Below are positions 48,854 to 57,171 of a stretch of DNA of 64,000 nucleotides, piece by piece. The stretch spans positions 1,798,001-1,862,000 of the forward strand of contig NZ_CP069303.1 of the NCBI RefSeq assembly GCF_016839145.1, in the 5' to 3' direction. Source of the stretch: Shinella sp. PSBB067 (GTDB taxonomy: Bacteria > Pseudomonadota > Alphaproteobacteria > Rhizobiales > Rhizobiaceae). The position numbers and the translations under genes are program-made. Each line of letters starts with the position of its first letter. The stretch's first letter is position 1. The notes under the pieces are model-generated. The model was not told where the DNA came from, made no database searches, and saw nothing but the letters and a program-made list of their open reading frames with translations.

Positions 48854-48910
48854 CGCCGGTTCGACTTTCCTGCCGTGAGAATTAAGATGCCAGGGGCGCG
48901 GCAGAATAAG

Positions 48911-48933
48911 TCCCTCCCTTTCGCGGGGAGGGA
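48911..48933 (+). terminator. Hairpin after uvrD, repeat-like
   Basis: TCCCTCCC (48911-48918) pairs with GGGAGGGA (48926-48933) followed by TTT. It shares TAAGTCCCTC with the repeat at 5930-6045, so it may be a shortened copy of that element that also ends transcription. Confidence 0.55.
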
Positions 48934-48948
48934 TTTGGGAAGCAGCCT

Positions 48949-50148
48949 TTACACCCCGGCCTTGCGGTAGAGCGCGGCGAGCTGCGTGCGGGACGACGGC
49001 ATTTCCGGCACGACGACGAGCATCGTCACATGGCCGCGCTTGAAGGCATTGAGGAAGGGTTCGTAATTCTGGAAGGCGACGCAGCCGTGCGAGCCCTTCT
49101 GGTTGCGCAGGAGATTGGTGTGCGTGAGCAGGCCCGTGCGGTTCTTCGGATCGCGCCCGTCGACGGAGAGCATGCGGATCGCCTCGACACCGTGGAAGCG
49201 GCGCTCGCGCATCTTCAACCGATAGACGCCGGCCGGCGTAGGTCCGTTCATCTTGACGTGCTCGTAGTCCGGATTGTCGCGCATCTTGCCGATGCCGGAA
49301 TGGGCGCGCAGCTTCGTGCCGTCGGGCATGTAGACGGTCGCGTTGGACACGTCGTAGACGGCGACGCGCGTGCCCTTGCCCGGCCAGCCGCTGCCGCTCT
49401 TGCCCGAGAAGAGGCCGCCGAAGAGCGAACGCTCCGGCTTGACGATGGCGACGTCCTCGTCCTTGTCCCTGGTCTTTTCACGGGCGATACGCGGGGCAGG
49501 CTTTTCCTCCGCCGGCTTGCGCTCGATGGTGACGGTTTCCAGCGCCGGCCGGGCCTCCGGCAGCGGGATCTCACCGAGGATCATATCCTCGTCGTCCTCC
49601 TCCGCCTCCGTCTTCTTCATCACGAGGCCGAAGGGCTGGAGATCCTTGCGGGGGGAATTGTCAGGCAGCAGCGCGGTCACCAGCGCGGGCTGGCCGCTTA
49701 CGGCCTTTTCCTGCTCCACCGAGCGCTCTGCGCGGGCGAAGGCGGCCTCGATCATCATTGCCTTGGCCTTCTCGCGCTTGACGGCGGAGGCGAGCTGGAT
49801 GGAAATCTTGCGCTGGTGCGCGGCCTGGATCGCCTCGGCGGTGAGCTGCTTCTGGCGGATTTCGCTTTCGGAGGGCGGGGAGAGGCGCGAGAATTTCGCG
49901 ACCTTGATGACGCGCTCCGGCTGGTTGCTTTCCACGCCGGGCGATACGACGTGAAGGGTGGCGGCGATGTCCTTGCGGCCCTCGGATAGCGAGGTCGCCG
50001 CGTCCCGCATCGCGCCGAGCGTCGAGACGACGGCCCAGGCGGATCCGGCGACGACGCCGCAGGCGACCAATGCGCTGAGAAGGATGCCCCCGGAACGGCC
50101 CCGACGGGATTTCGACGCGGAACGCGTGGAATTGCTGACAGACGCCAT
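48949..50148 (-). CDS. Membrane-anchored L,D-transpeptidase-like protein (DUF2778/Tlde1)
   Basis: The 399-residue protein has a basic N-terminus, one membrane helix (GGILLSALVACGVVAGSAWAV, about 20-40), a long, charged middle (Glu/Lys/Pro-rich, 100-245), and a C-terminal domain. In that domain LLTHTNLLRNQ and GSHGCVAFQNYEPF give the His and the SHGC catalytic signature of L,D-transpeptidases. It fits the DUF2778/Tlde1 group better than classical YkuD. Expected to act on peptidoglycan in the periplasm. T6SS effectors of this family exist, but no T6SS genes are here. Start ATG 50148. Confidence 0.75.
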   Translation of the reverse strand: MASVSNSTRSASKSRRGRSGGILLSALVACGVVAGSAWAVVSTLGAMRDAATSLSEGRKDIAATLHVVSPGVESNQPERVIKVAKFSRLSPPSESEIRQKQLTAEAIQAAHQRKISIQLASAVKREKAKAMMIEAAFARAERSVEQEKAVSGQPALVTALLPDNSPRKDLQPFGLVMKKTEAEEDDEDMILGEIPLPEARPALETVTIERKPAEEKPAPRIAREKTRDKDEDVAIVKPERSLFGGLFSGKSGSGWPGKGTRVAVYDVSNATVYMPDGTKLRAHSGIGKMRDNPDYEHVKMNGPTPAGVYRLKMRERRFHGVEAIRMLSVDGRDPKNRTGLLTHTNLLRNQKGSHGCVAFQNYEPFLNAFKRGHVTMLVVVPEMPSSRTQLAALYRKAGV

Positions 50149-50399
50149 GATACTCGTTACCCGATACTCGTTACTCGACGCGGCCGCGGAACAAAAACTC
50201 CGGAAGCCTTTACGCTGGCGGCAGTCGGGACCGTCCGTCCCGGGCCTCTGCCGAACGAGCAAAGAATGACGAAATATGGTAAGCAATTCCTAAACGGCGC
50301 CTCGTGTTTTTGAAGGGGTGTGCCGGGCGGTCCTCGAAACCCGGCAAGGCGTGCCTTTCACAAAAATGCGGCGCTCGCGTGTCCGGATGCCCGCACTCG
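50149..50399. other. Intergenic region before the LDT-like gene
   Basis: It contains the 12-bp direct repeat GATACTCGTTAC twice (50149-50160 and 50163-50174), just upstream of the LDT-like start. The minus strand near 50290 is AT-richer and may hold the promoter. No gene is seen. Confidence 0.35.
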
Positions 50400-51818
50400 C
50401 TAGAATTGGGGATGCCGGGCGAGCCAGTCGGTCGCCCCTTCATAGGCGGCGGCAGCGGCGAGCACGTCCCGGTCGGAGCGTGCGGGACCGATGATCTGGA
50501 TGCCGGCCGGCAGCCCGTTTTCCCCGAACCCGGCCGGCATGGCCGCGACGGGAAGACCGGCGAGCGTCGGCCCGATCACTACCTCCATCCAGCGATGATA
50601 GGTATCCATCGTCCGCCCGGCGATCGCCTTCGGCCAGTCCAGTTCCGCAGCGAAGGGAAAGACCTGCGCGGAAGGCAGGATCAGGAAATCGTAGGTTTCG
50701 AAGAGGCCGGCGACATGGCGATACCAGTCGCTGCGCCCGAGCGAGGCGGCGTGGACCTCGGCCGCCGAAAGGCCATGGCCGTTCTCGATCTCCCAGATCA
50801 TCTCAGGCTTCATGCGCGCCCGCCGCTGCGGGTCGGCATAGTCGGCCGCCTGCCCGCCGCAGACGAGGAAATGGCGCAGCGTGCGCCAGACCTGCCAGAG
50901 CCGCGCCATGTCGAAGCCCGGCGCCACCGCCTCCACCGTGCAGCCGAGCCGCCGGAAGACGTCGAGCGAGGCGCGGCAGAGCTCCAGCACGCCCGGCTCG
51001 AAGGCGAGATAGCCGTCGAAATCGCCGAGCCAGCCAATGCGGGCGCCCGACAGGTCGCGGCCTTTATCCAGCGCCAGGTCCTCGCCGGGCAGCGACAGCG
51101 GGTCGCGCGGATCGTATCCGGCCTGCGTGGCCAGAAGCGCCGCAACGTCGGCGACGCTTCGCCCCATCGGGCCGTTGACGGCGAGCTGGCCGAGGAAGAG
51201 TTCGTTGCCGAGCGAGGGCACCCGGCCGAAGGACGGGCGGAAACCGACGACATTGTTGAAGCCGGCGGGATTGCGCAGCGATCCCATCATGTCGCTGCCG
51301 TCGGCGACCGGCAGCAACCGCGCCGCCAGCCCGGCCGCCGCCCCGCCGGAGGAACCGCCGGCGCTCTTCGTCGTGTCGTAGGGATTGCGGGTGACGCCGA
51401 AGACCGGGTTGTAGCTGTGCGAGCCGAGGCCCATTTCCGGCGCGTTGGTCTTGCCGATGACGATGGCGCCGGCCGCGCGGATGCGCTCGACATGGATGTC
51501 GTCGTAGTCGGGCACGAAGTCCGCATAGTTCGCCGAGCCGAAGGAGCACAGGATGCCCCTGGCCTCGGAAAGGTCCTTCACCGCGAAGGGCACGCCATGC
51601 AGCCAGCCGCGATAGTCCCCGGCGGAAAGCGCCCGGTCGGCCTCCTCCGCCTCGGCAAGCAGCACCTCGGCCGGGCGCAGGCTGACGATGGCGTTGATGC
51701 GCGGGTTGATCGCCTCGATGCGCGACAGGTAGGCGGCCATGACGGTACGGCAGTCCAGCCGGCGCGCGGCGATGGCGGCGGAAAGGGAAAGGGCGGAAAG
51801 GTCGGTGATGTCCTGCAA
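50400..51818 (-). CDS. Amidase-signature hydrolase
   Basis: This 472-residue enzyme hydrolyses an amide bond through a Ser-cisSer-Lys triad. Lys is in PFAVKDLSEA, the Gly/Ser core is SAGGSSGGAAAGLAARL with the second Ser, and the nucleophile neighbourhood is GSDMMGSLRNPAGF. It begins at TTG 51818 (QDITDLSALSL follows) with GGAG eight bases ahead; I see no good ATG. It neighbours the amine cluster to the right but lacks the shared TGAATG palindrome upstream, so its membership is uncertain. Substrate is unknown. Confidence 0.82.
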   Translation of the reverse strand: MQDITDLSALSLSAAIAARRLDCRTVMAAYLSRIEAINPRINAIVSLRPAEVLLAEAEEADRALSAGDYRGWLHGVPFAVKDLSEARGILCSFGSANYADFVPDYDDIHVERIRAAGAIVIGKTNAPEMGLGSHSYNPVFGVTRNPYDTTKSAGGSSGGAAAGLAARLLPVADGSDMMGSLRNPAGFNNVVGFRPSFGRVPSLGNELFLGQLAVNGPMGRSVADVAALLATQAGYDPRDPLSLPGEDLALDKGRDLSGARIGWLGDFDGYLAFEPGVLELCRASLDVFRRLGCTVEAVAPGFDMARLWQVWRTLRHFLVCGGQAADYADPQRRARMKPEMIWEIENGHGLSAAEVHAASLGRSDWYRHVAGLFETYDFLILPSAQVFPFAAELDWPKAIAGRTMDTYHRWMEVVIGPTLAGLPVAAMPAGFGENGLPAGIQIIGPARSDRDVLAAAAAYEGATDWLARHPQF

Positions 51819-52140
51819 GGTCGGCTCCGGCAATCGTCTGATGCAAGAGCTAGCAGGCGCGGCAGGGCAGCGCCAGCCCGGCGTCATCGCTGCCGCCCGC
51901 GACAAGCCCGGCCGTCGATTTCCGCGGGCGCCTGCGGCGAGCCTTTCGACGCCGGAAGCCATGTACGCCTGCGAGCGGGGCCGCCATCAGCCGCGTGAAG
52001 ACCTGCCGTCAAGCATCGGAACCGGCGCGGTTTCTCGCCGAAAACCTGCCCTGCCCCGCCGCCGACGGTCCGGATTTTGCCCCTGCGCAAGCGGGACGAT
52101 CTCGCAACCTATTCCTTTTGAACGGTAAATGTGCTTATAT
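51819..52140. other. Divergent gap before the Rieske oxygenase
   Basis: No gene is seen in these 322 bases. The last 35 are AT-rich and end TTATAT (52135-52140), a likely -10 for the Rieske gene that directly abuts the operator at 52141. Confidence 0.4.
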
Positions 52141-52154
52141 TGAATGAACGTTCA
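52141..52154. promoter_or_regulatory. Amine-cluster operator A
   Basis: TGAATGAACGTTCA fits TGAATG-NN-C(A/G)TTCA, the motif also at 55139 and 61022. It follows a -10-like TTATAT with no gap, so a bound repressor would block the start of Rieske gene transcription. Confidence 0.65.
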
Positions 52155-52173
52155 GCAAGATATGGGGAACAGG

Positions 52174-53367
52174 ATGAACGAGATGATCCGCGACATCAGC
52201 GTTCCTGATGACTGGGACAGGAGCGGACTTCCGGGCTGGTGTTACCACAGCCCCGCCCTGCTGGAGCTGGAAAGGCAGCATGTCTTCCGCGAACACTGGC
52301 AGATCGCCTGCCATGTCTCCGACATTCCCGAGGCAGGCAACTATCTTGCCATGGACGTCGTCGGCGAACGCGCGCTCATCCTGCGCGGGCAGGACGGCGC
52401 CGTGCGCGCCTTCCACAATATCTGTCGCCATCGCGGCTCCCGCCTCGTCGCGGATGAGAAGGGGTCGTGCCGCAACGCGCTCGTCTGTCCGTTCCACGGC
52501 TGGGTCTACAATCTCGACGGCACGCTGCGCGGCGCCGCCCGCCCCCGCAGCTTCCCGCCGCTCGACAAGGACGAATTCGCGCTTAAGCCGCTGGAATGCG
52601 AGATCTGGCAGGGCTTCGTCTTCATCCGCTTCGCTCCCGGCCCGCAGCCCGCCGTCGCCGAGCTGATGAAGCCCTTCGAGGAGGAACTGTCGCACTACCG
52701 GCCGCAGGAGATGGTGCCGGCGGGCGGCATCTGGACGCAGGAAACGCCGGTCAACTGGAAATCCGTGCGCGACGTCGACAACGAGGGCTACCACGTCGCC
52801 ATGGCCCACCCGGCCCTGCAGGATCTCTACGGCTCCACCTATTACGACGAGCCCTTCGTCGACGGCCTCTGCCGCTCCTTCGCGACCTACAATCCGCATG
52901 CCGGCCGGCGCTGGAGCGTGCGCAACTATGTGAGGATCTCGCCTGACAACACGCGGCTTCCCGAGCGCCTGCGCAGGGCCTGGATCTATTTCGGCCTCTT
53001 CCCAAACTGCGTCATCGCGGTCACGCCGGAAACCGTGCAGTTCTACCAGGAATTCCCGGTCTCCGTCGGCAGGACCCTGCTGCGCGGCGGCGTCTATCGA
53101 TACCGCGACGAGGACCGCGCCCACCGCCTCGCCCGCTACCTCGCCTTCCGCATCGACCGCGACACGCAGGCCGAGGACGTTCAGCTCACCGTCTGGTCGA
53201 ATGAGGCCATGACCTCTGCCGCCTTCGCCGGCTTCTACCTCTCCGACCTCGAATACGGCGTGCGCACCCACCACGACCACCTGCGCCGCGTCCTGCCGGT
53301 CGTGAACGTGAAGGATGCGCCGGAGGAAAAGGACATGGCGGACATCAATGCCGGCCTGAAAGGCTGA
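52174..53367 (+). CDS. Rieske oxygenase, quaternary-amine demethylase type
   Basis: This 397-residue oxygenase alpha subunit has a Rieske [2Fe-2S] site, CRHRG (Cys84, His86) and CPFHGW (Cys105, His108), and a mononuclear iron site in VRDVDNEGYHVAMAHP (His207, His212). The residue bridging the two iron centres, usually Asp in aromatic dioxygenases, is Glu here (EGYH). Glu is known at that place in carnitine oxygenase CntA. This favours N-demethylation of an amine over ring attack. No reductase is encoded nearby. Starts 52144 (inside the operator), 52174 and 52183 are possible; I used 52174. Confidence 0.8.
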   Translation: MNEMIRDISVPDDWDRSGLPGWCYHSPALLELERQHVFREHWQIACHVSDIPEAGNYLAMDVVGERALILRGQDGAVRAFHNICRHRGSRLVADEKGSCRNALVCPFHGWVYNLDGTLRGAARPRSFPPLDKDEFALKPLECEIWQGFVFIRFAPGPQPAVAELMKPFEEELSHYRPQEMVPAGGIWTQETPVNWKSVRDVDNEGYHVAMAHPALQDLYGSTYYDEPFVDGLCRSFATYNPHAGRRWSVRNYVRISPDNTRLPERLRRAWIYFGLFPNCVIAVTPETVQFYQEFPVSVGRTLLRGGVYRYRDEDRAHRLARYLAFRIDRDTQAEDVQLTVWSNEAMTSAAFAGFYLSDLEYGVRTHHDHLRRVLPVVNVKDAPEEKDMADINAGLKG

Positions 53368-53393
53368 TCGAAAAATACACCGACTGCAAAAAA

Positions 53394-53411
53394 GGCCCGC
53401 ATTCGCGGGCC
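53394..53411 (-). terminator. Hairpin with T run on the minus strand
   Basis: GGCCCGC (53394-53400) and GCGGGCC (53405-53411) pair around ATTC. AAAAAA before it on the plus strand makes a T run for minus-strand transcripts, so it mainly stops reading from the aminotransferase side, and perhaps also ends the Rieske mRNA. Confidence 0.7.
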
Positions 53412-53443
53412 TCCAGACTGCTGGCAAAGTGCGACAACGTCTC

Positions 53444-53534
53444 TTTCGCCATGCTCGGGCCTGTCCCGAGCATCTGCAACGTCTCTATTTGTCAATGCTT
53501 TAGCGGATCCTCGGCACAAGGCCGAGGATGGCGG
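53444..53534. repeat. RIME-like double-palindrome repeat, copy 2
   Basis: It contains ATGCTCGGG-cctgt-CCCGAGCAT and ATCCTCGG-cacaagg-CCGAGGAT, both perfect palindromes here. The order and sequence match the copy at 22064-22154; the piece between the hairpins differs more. Confidence 0.78.
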
Positions 53535-53629
53535 TGGTGGGCAGGGAGAGGCTTGTCAACAAGCCGCAGGCCTGCATTCGCGGGCTCGAACGGCTGGACC
53601 GGGCAATGGTTGCTCCAGGCAAGCCATCC

Positions 53630-53652
53630 GTGGAAGGGCTCAGCCCTTCCAC
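53630..53652 (-). terminator. Perfect hairpin across the aminotransferase stop codon
   Basis: GTGGAAGGGCT (53630-53640) and AGCCCTTCCAC (53642-53652) are perfect inverted arms with a single base between. The aminotransferase stop codon (53642-53640) lies at its tip. No T run follows, so the role may be 3' end protection or slowing at the stop. Confidence 0.5.
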
Positions 53653-55064
53653 AGCCCCTCGCGGGCAAGATCGTCCATTGTCAGCTCGATGCCCCGGCGC
53701 AGGATCGCCGCCATGTCGTCGATCTGCGCCGTCGAGATGGTCAGCGGCGGCGACATCACGCACATGTTGATGAGCGGGCGCACGAGAAGGCCGAGGTCCT
53801 GGCAGTGCCGGTCGATGCGCTTGCCGACTTCGAGGTCGAGCGTCAGCGGGTTCTTGCTGTCGCGGTCGGCGACGCATTCGACGCAGGCCATCAGCCCCAG
53901 CCCGCGCACCTCGCCGACCAGCGGCAGGTCCTCAAGCGCCTTGAGGCTCCGCTGGAAATGGTCCGAAACCGCCCGCGTATGCTCCAGCAGCCCGCCTTCC
54001 AGGAGGTCGAGGTTCTTCAGCGCCACCGCGCAGCCGACCGGATGGCTGGAATAGGTGAGCCCGTGCGCGAACATCGCCTCGGAATGGTTCGAGCGGCGCA
54101 GTTCCTCGAACAGCCGCCCGGCGATCATCACCCCGCCGAGCGGGAAATAACCCGACGTCACGCCTTTGGCGAAGGTGATCATGTCGGGCTCGATGCCGAA
54201 GACGTCCTTCGAGGCGAAGACGTGGCCGAGGCGGCCGAAGGCCGTCACCACCTCGTCGGCGATGAAGAGAATGTCGTTTGCGCGGCAGAGCGCGTGCATG
54301 CGCTCGAGATAGCCGGCGGGCGGCACGATGACACCGCCGGAGGCCATGACGGGCTCGGCGATGAAGGCGCCGATCTTGTCCGCCCCCCTCTCCTCGATGA
54401 CCGCCCGGAACTCTTCGACGAGAAAGTCGCAGAAGGCCCCGACCGTCATGCCATCGAGCCGGCGGAACGGGTCCGGGCAGGAGAGCTTGACGACGAGATC
54501 ACCGGCGCTGTCCATCCAGTCATGGTCGCGCGGCCGGCCGTTGAGCGAGGCGGACAGGTAGGTCGAGCCATGGTAGCCGCCCTGCCGGGAAACGATCAGC
54601 TTCTTCTCCGGCCGCCCCTTCACATTGTTGGCGAACTGCATGAAGCGCAGCGCCGTCTCGACCGCCGAGGAACCACCCGTCGTGTAGAACACATGGTCGA
54701 CGCCCTCGGGCGCATGGCCCGCCAGCCGCGCCGAGAGCACGGCGGACGGCGCGTTCGTCGTGTACCACGGCGAATTGTAGGAAAGCTCCATCGCCTGCGT
54801 GGCCATCACGTCAGCCAGCGCCCTGTTGCGATGCCCGGCATTGACGCACCACATGCCGGCGGGACCGTCGATCAGCCGGCGGCCGGCCGCGTCCGTCACG
54901 TAGATGCCGTCGCCGGCCTCGATGCGCCCGCGCGCCTCCGCGCCGATGGAGCCGGACACCGGCCAGGGCTGCACCAGATGGCGCTCGGCAAGCCGGGTCA
55001 GCTCGTCGGCCGCCGCGCCCTCCGCGCGCCTGCCCTCGTCCCCGGCCTTCGCAATTGCCGCCAT
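53640..55064 (-). CDS. Class III (omega-amine type) aminotransferase
   Basis: This 474-residue PLP enzyme belongs to the class III aminotransferases, which act on terminal amines such as putrescine, beta-alanine or GABA. GGSSAVETALRF binds phosphate, FIADEVVTAFGRLG holds the PLP-pairing Asp270, and ITFAKGVTSGYFPLGG the Schiff-base Lys300. I chose ATG 55064 because GGAGG lies six bases before it; ATG 55076 is the alternative. It is divergent from the permease genes across operator B, placing it in the amine cluster. Confidence 0.9.
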   Translation of the reverse strand: MAAIAKAGDEGRRAEGAAADELTRLAERHLVQPWPVSGSIGAEARGRIEAGDGIYVTDAAGRRLIDGPAGMWCVNAGHRNRALADVMATQAMELSYNSPWYTTNAPSAVLSARLAGHAPEGVDHVFYTTGGSSAVETALRFMQFANNVKGRPEKKLIVSRQGGYHGSTYLSASLNGRPRDHDWMDSAGDLVVKLSCPDPFRRLDGMTVGAFCDFLVEEFRAVIEERGADKIGAFIAEPVMASGGVIVPPAGYLERMHALCRANDILFIADEVVTAFGRLGHVFASKDVFGIEPDMITFAKGVTSGYFPLGGVMIAGRLFEELRRSNHSEAMFAHGLTYSSHPVGCAVALKNLDLLEGGLLEHTRAVSDHFQRSLKALEDLPLVGEVRGLGLMACVECVADRDSKNPLTLDLEVGKRIDRHCQDLGLLVRPLINMCVMSPPLTISTAQIDDMAAILRRGIELTMDDLAREGLWKG

Positions 55065-55138
55065 GTTCGCCTCCATCAGGATTCTAAGAAATATTCCCGG
55101 AGCAACAATATGAAAGTTCTAACATTTTTCCATCATAT

Positions 55139-55152
55139 TGAATGTTCGTTCA
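55139..55152. promoter_or_regulatory. Amine-cluster operator B
   Basis: TGAATGTTCGTTCA, the same TGAATG-NN-C(A/G)TTCA motif, extends to an ATTGAA...TTCAAT palindrome (55137-55154). It lies between the aminotransferase (minus) and the ABC permease genes (plus), so one bound dimer could block both. Confidence 0.7.
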
Positions 55153-55321
55153 ATCAATATCGCAGAAGTGGGGCTTGATTTCAACGGGGATTTGGGCGCA
55201 TGTTGGCACCAGGGAACAGAGACGCCGCCCGCAAGGGACGCGCGCAAGCCGAAAAGGCGCCGGACATGGGAATGGAAAACCTCACGCTCCATGAGAGTTG
55301 TCGTCGCGAAGGTTTCGTCCG

Positions 55322-56239
55322 ATGACGGCAACGGCGTTCGATACGATCGCTGGAACGCCCTCTCCCGCCAGGCACCGGGCCTGGATGCGGAGCGAAGAGG
55401 CCCGCGGCCTCGCCATGATTTCGCCGACCTTCCTTTATGCGCTGGCGCTGCTCTTTCTCCCGGTCCTCATCGTCATCGCCTACAGCTTCTGGACCCAGGA
55501 CTATCTCGACATCGACCGCACCTTCACGCTGGAAAACTACCGGCAGGCGCTGACGGAACCGATCTACCGCGACCTCTTCGTCCGATCGCTGTGGATCTCG
55601 CTGGCGGTCAGCATCGTCACCGTCGTCTTCTCCTATCCCGTCGCCTGGTTCATCTCCTTCCACGGCGGGGTGCACCGGAACCTCTGGCTCTTCCTCATCA
55701 CCGTGCCCTGCTGGACGAGCTACCTGCTGCGCGTCATGTCCTGGAAGGTCATCCTCGGCTATGGCGGCGTCCTGAATACCGGCCTCATCTCGGTCGGCCT
55801 CATCGACAAGCCGCTGACCTCGCTGCTCTACAATTCCAACGCCGTCGTCATCACGCTGGTGCACAGCTGGGCGGCCTTCGCCATCCTGCCGATCTACGTC
55901 TCGCTGCAGAAGGTCGACCGCACGCTGATCGAGGCGGCGCGCGACCTCGGCGACAGCCGCATGCGCGCCTTCCTTCGCGTCACCCTGCCGCTGTCGCTGC
56001 CCGGCGTCATCTCCGCCTTCCTCATCGTGATGATCCCGACCGTCGGCGACTACGTGACGCCGCGCCTCGTCGGCGGCAAGGACGGCGTGATGATCGCGAC
56101 GGCGATCCAGGCACAGTTCGGCAAGGGCGCCAACTGGCCCCTCGGCGCCGCCCTGTCGGTGACGACCATGGTGCTCGTCTCGCTGACGGCCGCCGCCGTC
56201 GTGCTCGCCCTCAGGTTCGCCGTGCGGAGGATCAGATGA
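55322..56239 (+). CDS. PotB-like ABC permease
   Basis: The 305-residue inner membrane permease has about six helices, starting MISPTFLYALALLFLPVLIV, and the family's EAA loop EAARDLGDSRMRAFLRVTLP, which docks to the ATPase. The following SFLIVMIPTVGDYVTPRLVGG is typical of PotB/PotH. Start ATG 55322 has GAAGG nine bases upstream. It overlaps the next permease gene by four bases (ATGA). Confidence 0.92.
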   Translation: MTATAFDTIAGTPSPARHRAWMRSEEARGLAMISPTFLYALALLFLPVLIVIAYSFWTQDYLDIDRTFTLENYRQALTEPIYRDLFVRSLWISLAVSIVTVVFSYPVAWFISFHGGVHRNLWLFLITVPCWTSYLLRVMSWKVILGYGGVLNTGLISVGLIDKPLTSLLYNSNAVVITLVHSWAAFAILPIYVSLQKVDRTLIEAARDLGDSRMRAFLRVTLPLSLPGVISAFLIVMIPTVGDYVTPRLVGGKDGVMIATAIQAQFGKGANWPLGAALSVTTMVLVSLTAAAVVLALRFAVRRIR

Positions 56240-57060
56240 GCCTCCTGACGCAGCGCCTGCGCTTGCTTCCCTTCCTGCCGGCCTATGTCGCCGTCTATTT
56301 CCTTTTCCTCTACCTGCCGATCCTGCTGCTGCCGGTCTTCTCCTTCAACGATGCGGTGACGACCACCTTCCCGCTCGCCGGCTTCACCACGAAATGGTAC
56401 GCCTCGCTCGCCGGCAACTCGGCCATGCTGCAGGCAGCGCGGAACAGCCTGGTCGTCGGCATCTGCGTCTCGCTGCTCTCCACCGTCCTCGGCATCTGCG
56501 CCGCCCGCGCCATCACGCGCTACCGCTTCCGCGGCCAGCGGGCGGCATCCGGCCTCATCATGGCGCCGCTCTTCCTGCCGGAGATCATCGTCGCGGTCTC
56601 GCTTTTGATGATCGTGCTGGCGCTCGGCGCGGAACTCTCGCTCGTCACCGTCATCCTCGGCCAGACCGTGTTCTGCGTGCCCTATGCCATGTCGGTGCTC
56701 GTCTCCGGCTTCGAGGGCTTCGACCGGAGCCTGGAGGAAGCCTCCTACGACCTCGGCGAGACCGCTCTCGGCACCTTCCGGCGCGTGACGCTGCCGGTGG
56801 TGGCGCCGGCCATCGTCTCCAGCCTCCTCGTCACCTTCACCATCTCGCTCGACGAGTTCATCCTCGCCTTCTTCCTCTCCGGCACCGAGCCGACGCTGCC
56901 GGTCTATATCTGGGGCCAGCTTCGCTTTGCCGCCAAGCTGCCGGGCGTTCTGGCGCTCGGCACGATCATGCTCGTGGCCTCCATCCTCATGCTAACCCTT
57001 GCCGAAGTCCTGCGCCGCCGTGCCGAACGCCGCACGCAAATGGCCCTCATGCTGCCCTAG
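56236..57060 (+). CDS. PotC-like ABC permease
   Basis: This 274-residue second permease begins MSLLTQRLRLLPFLPAYVAV and has about six helices and the EAA loop EEASYDLGETALGTFRRVTLP. TFTISLDEFILAFFLSG is typical for PotC/PotI. Its start overlaps the PotB-like stop as ATGA, so translation is coupled and the two permeases should be made in equal amounts. Confidence 0.92.
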   Translation: MSLLTQRLRLLPFLPAYVAVYFLFLYLPILLLPVFSFNDAVTTTFPLAGFTTKWYASLAGNSAMLQAARNSLVVGICVSLLSTVLGICAARAITRYRFRGQRAASGLIMAPLFLPEIIVAVSLLMIVLALGAELSLVTVILGQTVFCVPYAMSVLVSGFEGFDRSLEEASYDLGETALGTFRRVTLPVVAPAIVSSLLVTFTISLDEFILAFFLSGTEPTLPVYIWGQLRFAAKLPGVLALGTIMLVASILMLTLAEVLRRRAERRTQMALMLP

Positions 57061-57068
57061 AGAGTTTG

Positions 57069-57088
57069 CGGTGAACTCCGGTTCACCG
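57069..57088. repeat. Inverted repeat between permease and ATPase genes
   Basis: CGGTGAAC (57069-57076) and GTTCACCG (57081-57088) are perfect arms around TCCG, nine bases past the permease stop. Without a T run it may be an mRNA-stabilising stem inside the operon or a regulatory site. It does not match the TGAATG operator. Confidence 0.5.
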
Positions 57089-57171
57089 GAAATCCTCTGG
57101 CTTTTGTCTTAACCGCATTGTCCGACGCCGGATCGAATCCGCTTCGGCCGGAAATGCTCCAGGAGCCGCCA

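Noticed and set aside
48949..50148. Reading the LDT-like gene as a type VI secretion effector
   Set aside because: No T6SS, VgrG or immunity gene is in the window, and the protein has a membrane anchor, so I keep a general cell-wall role.
50149..50174. Twelve-base direct repeat GATACTCGTTAC as a regulatory array
   Set aside because: Only two copies with a two-base gap; this is as easily explained by local duplication, and no regulator is linked.
52144..52146. ATG 52144 as start of the Rieske oxygenase
   Set aside because: It lies inside the palindromic operator immediately after the -10-like element, where the transcript start is expected. ATG 52174 or 52183 have ribosome sites.
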